Shown one piece after another: positions 1-6,221 of a stretch of 6,221 bases of DNA. Position numbers and translations under genes: made by a program. The notes under the pieces are model-generated. The model was not told the origin of the DNA and did no database searches. It saw nothing but the letters and a program-made list of their open reading frames with translations. Origin of the DNA: an uncultured Verrucomicrobiota bacterium (lineage in GTDB: Bacteria > Verrucomicrobiota > Kiritimatiellia > RFP12 > UBA1067); contig CAMOIK010000121.1 of the NCBI GenBank assembly GCA_946615875.1, positions 1-6,221 on the forward strand, written 5' to 3'. Position 1 is the stretch's first letter. Each line of letters begins with the position of its first letter.

Positions 1-186
1 AACGCGACGAAGGCGCAGAACAACATCCAATACGAGATGGACAAGGAGGACAACGAACTCCAGCAGGACATCGTCGCGCTCAACTCCCTCATGTCGAAGC
101 GCGACAATGCGTTCTCCACGGCGGCGCGCATCGTCCGCAAAGCCTTCAACGCCACCGCCACCACGATTCGCAACGTCGGAAACTAG
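1..186 (+). CDS. C-terminal fragment of the first tandem coiled-coil paralogue (putative EspA/SseB-like secreted protein)
   Basis: An open frame enters from the left edge and stops at TAG 184-186, leaving the last 61 residues of a protein. The fragment is hydrophilic and predicted to be helical. At fragment residues 23-38 it carries the signature DIVALNSLMSKRDNAF, which recurs at the C-terminus of the next three genes (compare DMSRLQSLVDRRDESY in the following one). It is therefore the first visible member of a four-gene paralogous array. The gap to the next start codon is 37 bases, with no terminator or -10 element, so the two are probably co-transcribed. The N-terminal part lies outside the window. 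The family role is inferred from the better-preserved members downstream: possibly a type III secretion filament or tip protein. The frame is certain; the function is tentative. Confidence 0.8.
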   Translation, partial: NATKAQNNIQYEMDKEDNELQQDIVALNSLMSKRDNAFSTAARIVRKAFNATATTIRNVGN

Positions 187-223
187 GCGCGATCGTGAAA
201 TTGTCAAACAAAGGGGAAAAGCC

Positions 224-808
224 ATGTCGACAGTAACAACGCAAGATCCCATAACGCTCAGCCAGAACTGGGGCAAGAACGTATCGTTCAGCGACTTCAA
301 GATTGGCGGCAAGGCCGTGGACTTCCAGGACCTGATGATCGAGGTGAGCCAGAACCGCGCCGTCACGGTGGAAGGGGAGGTGACGCCGCTCACCACGCGC
401 ATTCGCACGCGCAATTCGGAACTCGACAAGCTCGGCGGATTGCTGGCTATTTTCACGAAGGCGCAGGCGAACTTCGACAGCGATGACGGCGGCGGTGCGC
501 AAACGACCATAAGCGGAATACAGTCCAACCAGTGGGAAATGCTGCGCCAGGCGTACATCATGCGCGGCGGCGACGATCCCGGCGCGACATGGAACTCTAG
601 CTGGGCGAACAGCAAATGGTCGAAATCCTCGGTCGAAGGCACGATCCAGTCGCTGAAGTCGATGATCGACTCTCGCAACAACGCGGCGCAGGCGGACATG
701 AGCCGCTTGCAGTCGCTCGTCGACCGCCGCGACGAATCCTACTCGACGGCATCGACGCTGATGACGTCCATCAGCGATACGCGCAGCAACCTCATCAGGA
801 ATCTGTAG
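224..808 (+). CDS. Tandem coiled-coil paralogue A, putative type III secretion EspA/SseB-like filament or tip protein
   Basis: Encodes 194 residues. The ATG at 224 is chosen because AAGGGGA (211-217) lies just upstream; the longer frame from 107 overlaps the preceding gene and has an Arg/Pro-rich start. There is no signal peptide or membrane segment. Residues 31-77 form an amphipathic helical block (VDFQDLMIEVSQNRA...NSELDKLGGLLAIF) that aligns with the same block in the next two genes. Residues 85-136 are a variable, Gly/Trp-rich middle with W104, W123, W127 and W132. Residues 137-194 form a C-terminal helix with the signature DMSRLQSLVDRRDESY at 158-173. Helix, loop and C-terminal coiled coil, in a leaderless protein of about 190 residues, is the layout of EspA/SseB proteins, which polymerise into the extracellular filament of type III secretion systems. 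The match is by remembered layout and weak local similarity, not by a search. Other helical secreted proteins remain possible. Confidence 0.85.
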   Translation: MSTVTTQDPITLSQNWGKNVSFSDFKIGGKAVDFQDLMIEVSQNRAVTVEGEVTPLTTRIRTRNSELDKLGGLLAIFTKAQANFDSDDGGGAQTTISGIQSNQWEMLRQAYIMRGGDDPGATWNSSWANSKWSKSSVEGTIQSLKSMIDSRNNAAQADMSRLQSLVDRRDESYSTASTLMTSISDTRSNLIRNL

Positions 809-812
809 GAGG
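808..812 (+). promoter_or_regulatory. Shine-Dalgarno GGAGG overlapping the stop codon of paralogue A
   Basis: GGAGG begins on the last base of the TAG stop (806-808) of the upstream gene and sits 4 bases before the ATG at 817. The tight packing suggests translational coupling between the two paralogues. It also fixes the start of the downstream gene, whose frame is open much further upstream, back to 616. Confidence 0.8.
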
Positions 813-816
813 CGAC

Positions 817-1335
817 ATGTCGATAACAGCGACATCGATCGGCACGAACAAGTACGCGGCGGACGGCGTGAACGACGTCATGCTCTACAACCGCGGCGAT
901 GCGCAGGGGCTGACGCTCGCGCAGCTCATCGCCTCGGTGTGCTTCAGCGCGGCGGCGGTGAACGAGCGCCAGAGCGTCATCAAGATGAACATGATGAACG
1001 CCGGGACGGAGAAGCTCGACAAGGCGGCGGAGTGGTTTTCGAAGGTGGCGGAGGGCACGGCGGACTGGGCGCAGGCGAAAGCGTTCTGCATCAACACGCT
1101 GGGGATTCCGGAGAGCGGTCTGCCGGCCGATCTCAACTCCTACGCTAACCGCGTGAACGCAGCCAAGGCGATGAAGGACAAAATGGACAAGCTCGCGCAG
1201 ACGCAACAGGAAGACATGGTGGATCTGCAGACGATGGTGAACCGCCGCGACGTGGCATACACCACCTCGACGAACATCATCTCCGCCATCGGCTTGTCGT
1301 CAATGACGAACGCCACGAATCTCGCCATCCGCTGA
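817..1335 (+). CDS. Tandem coiled-coil paralogue B, putative EspA/SseB-like secreted protein
   Basis: Encodes 172 residues, the shortest complete member. The start is set by GGAGG at 808-812, and only 8 bases separate it from the previous stop, so the two genes are almost certainly in one operon. Residues 31-75 form the shared N-terminal block (LTLAQLIASVCFSAAAVNE, then a long amphipathic helix). Residues 80-112 are a short variable connector containing GIPESGLPADLNSY. Residues 113-172 form the C-terminal helix, with the family signature DMVDLQTMVNRRDVAY at 133-148. C42 in the N-block lines up with C51 of the next paralogue; the previous member has Ser there. The mildly hydrophobic stretch at 32-47 is too short and polar for a membrane anchor, but resembles the hydrophobic helix of EspA-type proteins. 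There is no signal peptide. Membership of the paralogous family is clear; a type III filament or tip role is inferred. Confidence 0.85.
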   Translation: MSITATSIGTNKYAADGVNDVMLYNRGDAQGLTLAQLIASVCFSAAAVNERQSVIKMNMMNAGTEKLDKAAEWFSKVAEGTADWAQAKAFCINTLGIPESGLPADLNSYANRVNAAKAMKDKMDKLAQTQQEDMVDLQTMVNRRDVAYTTSTNIISAIGLSSMTNATNLAIR

Positions 1336-1343
1336 TGCGGAAA

Positions 1344-1356
1344 ATATGGTATAATA
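1344..1356 (+). promoter_or_regulatory. Extended -10 promoter upstream of paralogue C
   Basis: ATATGGTATAATA contains a consensus TATAAT (1350-1355) preceded by TGG, an extended -10 element. No good -35 hexamer lies 16-19 bases upstream, as is common for extended -10 promoters. Transcription would start near 1362, giving a leader of about 20 bases that still includes AAGGAG at 1371-1376. The same 13-base string occurs at the tRNA and the permease-kinase gene in this window, which supports it as a real promoter. It would let the third complete paralogue be expressed separately from the first two. Confidence 0.7.
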
Positions 1357-1380
1357 CACGGCGCGTGCGAAAGGAGAAGC

Positions 1381-1992
1381 ATGGCTTTCGATATCGATAC
1401 GATAGACCTGACGATGGCCGACCAGAGCACCGGAATGTATCTGACCGGCAACGTCTATTACGTGGACGGCGTGACGGACGCCAACGGCGTCAACAGGCCG
1501 CTTTCCATAGGGCAGCTCGTCATGGCCATATGCCTTGAGAGGGCGGCCGAGATGGAGGCGAACATCGTCTCGCTGATGAACACGATGAACACGACGAGCG
1601 AGCAGCTGGCCGCCTTGACGGAGATCGAGAACGACGTGGTGAACTACAAAAACTGGCCCGTTTACACGCTTTCCGCCTCCACCATCACGAGCGACCCAGC
1701 CAACGGCGCCTACGGCGGCAAGAACTACAAGGAGTTCCTGCAGAGCATGGAAGTGATCGGCAGCGACATATCGTACATCCGCAACGACAGCGTGCAGTCG
1801 GCCGCCGACATCATCTACAGCGAGTTCGTCAGCAAGATTGAATCGACGATGGACTCCAAGAACAGCATGAACCAGAAAGACATGATCACGCTGCAGTCGA
1901 TGACGAACAAGCGCGACCAGGCCTACGACATGATATCGAACATCCTGAAGTCGCTCCACGGCACCATCATCGGCAACGTGAACAACTTCTAG
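1381..1992 (+). CDS. Tandem coiled-coil paralogue C, putative EspA/SseB-like secreted protein
   Basis: Encodes 203 residues, the longest complete member. AAGGAG at 1371-1376 fixes the ATG at 1381. The N-terminal 40 residues (MAFDIDTIDLTMADQSTGMY, then a Tyr/Asp/Gly-rich stretch) are specific to this copy. Residues 41-88 are the shared block (LSIGQLVMAICLERAAEMEA, then a heptad-like helix rich in Met and Asn). Residues 89-120 are a variable loop with several Tyr and Gly. Residues 121-203 are mainly helical, with the signature DMITLQSMTNKRDQAY at 167-182 and a short hydrophobic tail. No signal peptide or membrane segment is seen. The gene has its own promoter at 1344-1356, may also receive read-through from the upstream paralogues, and ends before a strong terminator at 2021. 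Family membership is firm; the type III filament or tip assignment is inferred from layout. Confidence 0.86.
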   Translation: MAFDIDTIDLTMADQSTGMYLTGNVYYVDGVTDANGVNRPLSIGQLVMAICLERAAEMEANIVSLMNTMNTTSEQLAALTEIENDVVNYKNWPVYTLSASTITSDPANGAYGGKNYKEFLQSMEVIGSDISYIRNDSVQSAADIIYSEFVSKIESTMDSKNSMNQKDMITLQSMTNKRDQAYDMISNILKSLHGTIIGNVNNF

Positions 1993-2020
1993 CGGTCACG
2001 CCCCGGCGAGGCCGGAAGAA

Positions 2021-2063
2021 AAGAGAAGGGCGCGCGGATCGGACCGCGCGCCCTTCTCTTTTT
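2021..2063. terminator. Bidirectional intrinsic terminator between convergent genes
   Basis: A perfect 17-bp inverted repeat (arms 2021-2037 and 2044-2060) encloses the 6-base loop ATCGGA. The inner stem is GC-rich (GGGCGCGCGG), and the outer stem is AAGAGAA pairing with TTCTCTT. On the + strand the stem runs into TTTTT (2059-2063). On the - strand it runs into CTTTTCTTCC. It lies 28 bases after the stop of paralogue C and 13 bases after the stop of the convergent permease-kinase gene, so it can end both transcripts. Confidence 0.92.
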
Positions 2064-2076
2064 CTCGCCACCGCCC

Positions 2077-4953
<2,877 letters not shown>

Positions 4954-4961
4954 GGCGTTGG

Positions 4962-4978
4962 GCATATTATACCATATT
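4962..4978 (-). promoter_or_regulatory. Extended -10 promoter of the permease-kinase gene
   Basis: Read on the - strand, this is AATATGGTATAATATGC, with TATAAT at 4971-4966 and TGG just before it. The -35 region (about 4990-4995, CGGCAG) is poor. Transcription would begin near 4959-4958, only 5-6 bases before the ATG at 4953, so the mRNA would be close to leaderless. The 17-base core is identical to that of the divergent tRNA promoter at 5058-5074. Confidence 0.65.
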
Positions 4979-5040
4979 CCGCGCCACGACTGCCGAAAAA
5001 GAGGCGTATTTGTTCGCAGAAAAAACCAAAAAATACCCCC

Positions 5041-5071
5041 TTGCGCCGCGACGCGCCAATATGGTATAATA
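5041..5071 (+). promoter_or_regulatory. Promoter of the tRNA-Leu gene
   Basis: TTGCGC (5041-5046), an 18-base spacer and TATAAT (5065-5070), with TGG before the -10, form a near-consensus sigma70-type promoter. The predicted transcription start is near 5077, about 17 bases before the mature tRNA 5' end. Confidence 0.8.
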
Positions 5072-5093
5072 TGCGGCGTTTTCGGTTGGGTCT

Positions 5094-5178
5094 GCTCGGG
5101 TGGTGAAATTGGCAGACACGCATGCTTGAGGTGCATGTGGAGAGATCCTTGCGGGTTCGAGTCCCGCCCCGAGCACCA
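5094..5178 (+). tRNA. tRNA-Leu, anticodon GAG
   Basis: An 85-base class II tRNA including the encoded CCA. The acceptor stem pairs GCTCGGG (5094-5100) with CCCGAGC (5168-5174), followed by discriminator A and CCA (5176-5178). The D-arm region is TGGTGAAATTGGCAGACACG. The anticodon stem CATGC/GCATG encloses the loop TTGAGGT, giving GAG at 5128-5130. The variable arm (5138-5150) is long, with GGA/TCC pairing, and the T arm is GCGGG-TTCGAGT-CCCGC. The long variable arm, discriminator A and GAG anticodon identify leucine, reading CUC and CUU codons; CTC is common in the genes here. It is a single-gene unit with its own promoter and terminator. Confidence 0.97.
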
Positions 5179-5183
5179 ATGCG

Positions 5184-5212
5184 AAGCCCTGTCAAAGGGG
5201 CTTTTCTTTTTT
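5184..5212 (+). terminator. Intrinsic terminator of the tRNA-Leu gene
   Basis: The stem AAGCCC (5184-5189) pairs with GGGCTT (5198-5203) around an 8-base loop, followed by TTCTTTTTT (5204-5212). It starts 6 bases after the tRNA CCA end. Confidence 0.85.
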
Positions 5213-5323
5213 CCGCAGATGTGCGCCCGAATTGCCCCGAAGACATCCTCCTCGGCCTGGCGTCGTTGCCCGATCGAGCTTGAAAATCGTTGCCCAATTG
5301 CGCATAAAGTGTTTGCGAAAGTG
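5213..5323. other. Intergenic stretch with repeated TTGCCC words
   Basis: No gene is visible in these 111 bases. TTGCCC occurs at 5232, 5266 and 5290; the last two lie in the 9-base direct repeat TCGTTGCCC (5263-5271 and 5287-5295), spaced 24 bases start to start. They lie upstream of the next promoter and could be a regulator site, but such short words also arise by chance. Confidence 0.35.
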
Positions 5324-5332
5324 TGCTATAAT
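5324..5332 (+). promoter_or_regulatory. Extended -10 promoter of the exported protein gene
   Basis: TGCTATAAT is a consensus TATAAT (5327-5332) with an extended TGn element. No convincing -35 hexamer sits at 16-19 bases. Transcription would start near 5339, leaving a leader of about 30 bases that holds AAGGAG at 5359-5364. Confidence 0.7.
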
Positions 5333-5370
5333 ATAGGGTGAACAGTCAAGCAATCAACAAGGAGACCTCT

Positions 5371-6221
5371 ATGATGAAGAACATATCCATTGGCGGGCCG
5401 GACGGCTTTCTCGGCAGACTATGCAGTGGGGGTGGGGGTATATTCCGCGCTTCCCGCCTTGTCGCAATTGCGGCGGCAGCTTGCGCGGCGTCGCTTTCCG
5501 CCGAGACGATTACGGTGGAGACGGGCGAATCGCTTTTGCTCGACGATGCGAAGAACAACATAGCCGGGAACCAGATAACGCTTAAGGACGGCGCGACGCT
5601 CGTCGCCCCCGTTAGCGGCGACGGCTTCCGTATTCGCGCCAACGTGTATGTGGAGGGGGCGGCGCGCATCGACCTTGCGTCCCCGCCGCCCGACGTCTAC
5701 TACCTGCGCTTCAACGCCGGACTCGCGGCGAAGGACGACACTTGCTCGCTCACGATAGGCGGTGGCTTGAAAGAGGTGTTCTTCGGGCAGGAGGGCGGTT
5801 CGCCCGCCGTCGACGGCACGGGCATCTCGTATCCTGTTATCAATCTCAAGAAACTTTACTTCGACGCAACGGAGCGCGGGACTTTCCGCTTCCGCGGGAA
5901 CTCGGCCTGCACGGTCGTGCAGCTGCCCACCACCTGCAACTTCTCCTTTACCGACACCAAGATGACGCTCGCTCTTAAAGGAGAAGACGCGCTGGCGCCG
6001 CTCGGCAAGGGGAACCCCTATGTCATAGACAACTTCAACGCCATCGTGCTGGACGGCGCCGCGATCCCCGCCGGGAGCACCGTGAAGGTGGCGGCCGGGC
6101 ACACGCTCGCCGTCAAGCCATGCAACATCAACAATCTTTGGTCGTGGGGCGGAGTCGAGCAGGAGGTGAATTTAAATGTGGAACTGGAGGGGGCCGACTC
6201 CGTGCTGCTCTTCCGCACGGT
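5371..6221 (+). CDS. Exported beta-rich protein, 5' part (runs off the window)
   Basis: The frame is open from ATG 5371 to the right edge: 283 complete codons with no stop. AAGGAG (5359-5364) is 6 bases before the first ATG; the next codon is also ATG (5374). The protein begins with a Sec-type signal peptide that has an unusually long n-region (about 29 residues, with R16, R26 and R29). A hydrophobic core LVAIAAAACAASL follows, with likely cleavage after SLSA at residue 44. The mature part alternates short hydrophobic strands and Gly/Asn/Asp turns (for example GNQITLKDGATLVAPVSGDG), as in extracellular beta-helix or autotransporter-like passenger proteins. No catalytic motif, repeat unit or C-terminal anchor can be seen in the visible part. 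Such large surface proteins are common in PVC bacteria, but the family is not identified here. A run of two G5 tracts lies within the signal peptide coding region. Confidence 0.85.
   Translation, partial: MMKNISIGGPDGFLGRLCSGGGGIFRASRLVAIAAAACAASLSAETITVETGESLLLDDAKNNIAGNQITLKDGATLVAPVSGDGFRIRANVYVEGAARIDLASPPPDVYYLRFNAGLAAKDDTCSLTIGGGLKEVFFGQEGGSPAVDGTGISYPVINLKKLYFDATERGTFRFRGNSACTVVQLPTTCNFSFTDTKMTLALKGEDALAPLGKGNPYVIDNFNAIVLDGAAIPAGSTVKVAAGHTLAVKPCNINNLWSWGGVEQEVNLNVELEGADSVLLFRT
5428..5438 (+). repeat. GGGGGTGGGGG tract inside the signal peptide coding region
   Basis: Two runs of five G separated by one T encode part of a Gly run (residues 20-23) in the long n-region of the exported protein. 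Homopolymer runs within the first 70 bases of a surface protein gene are candidate slippage sites. At five bases each they are short for classical phase variation. Confidence 0.5.

Noticed and set aside
107..223. Start of paralogue A at 107 instead of 224
   Set aside because: The extension overlaps the end of the previous paralogue in another frame and is Arg/Pro-rich; the ATG at 224 has an AAGGGGA ribosome binding site.
1..1992. CRISPR array or DNA-level tandem repeat in the paralogue cluster
   Set aside because: The similarity is at protein level with strong nucleotide divergence; there are no regular short direct repeats.
4954..5136. N-terminal extension of the permease-kinase frame to the ATG at 5136
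   Set aside because: It would run antisense through the tRNA-Leu gene and upstream of the promoter; the added residues have no domain character.
5150..5178. tRNA 3' end as an attachment site for an integrated element
   Set aside because: No second copy of the tRNA 3' end and no integrase gene is visible in the window.
5473..5505. Lipobox in the exported protein (Ala-Ala-Ala-Cys at residues 35-38)
   Set aside because: The -3 position is Ala rather than Leu or Val and the hydrophobic core continues past the Cys; cleavage after SLSA is a better fit.
5419..6102. 227-codon - strand frame opposite the exported protein
   Set aside because: It has no ribosome binding site or motif, and the + strand frame has a promoter, SD and signal peptide.

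Overview
The window is about 6.2 kb of GC-rich bacterial DNA. It has clear Shine-Dalgarno sequences, sigma70-type promoters and a CCA-encoding tRNA. The mix of tandem coiled-coil secretion-like proteins, a permease-histidine kinase fusion and a long beta-rich exported protein fits a PVC-superphylum bacterium (Verrucomicrobiota, Kiritimatiellota or Lentisphaerota). That assignment is inference; no marker gene settles it.

Layout. (1) Positions 1-1992, + strand: the 3' end of one gene and three complete small genes encode four members of one paralogous family of 172-203 residues. The three complete members share an N-terminal helical block, and all four share a C-terminal signature of the form D-[MI]-x-x-L-[QN]-[ST]-[LM]-x-x-[RK]-R-D-x-[AS]-[YF]. 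They lack signal peptides and resemble in layout the EspA/SseB filament proteins of type III secretion systems. The third complete gene has its own extended -10 promoter. (2) Positions 2021-2063: a perfect 17-bp hairpin, a bidirectional terminator between convergent genes. (3) Positions 2077-4953, - strand: a 958-residue protein that fuses an APC-type amino acid permease, a histidine kinase core and a receiver domain. (4) Positions 4962-5212: divergent promoters sharing an identical 17-bp core, then a free-standing tRNA-Leu(GAG) with its own terminator. (5) Positions 5324 to the end, + strand: a promoter, a strong ribosome binding site and the 5' part of a gene for an exported beta-rich protein. 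This gene runs off the window.

How they may work together: the four-paralogue cluster looks like a set of co-produced structural or secreted subunits. The permease-kinase is a self-contained nutrient-sensing signalling protein whose output partner is not in the window. The tRNA and the exported protein gene are independent transcription units. No secretion apparatus gene is visible, so the type III link rests on sequence layout alone.
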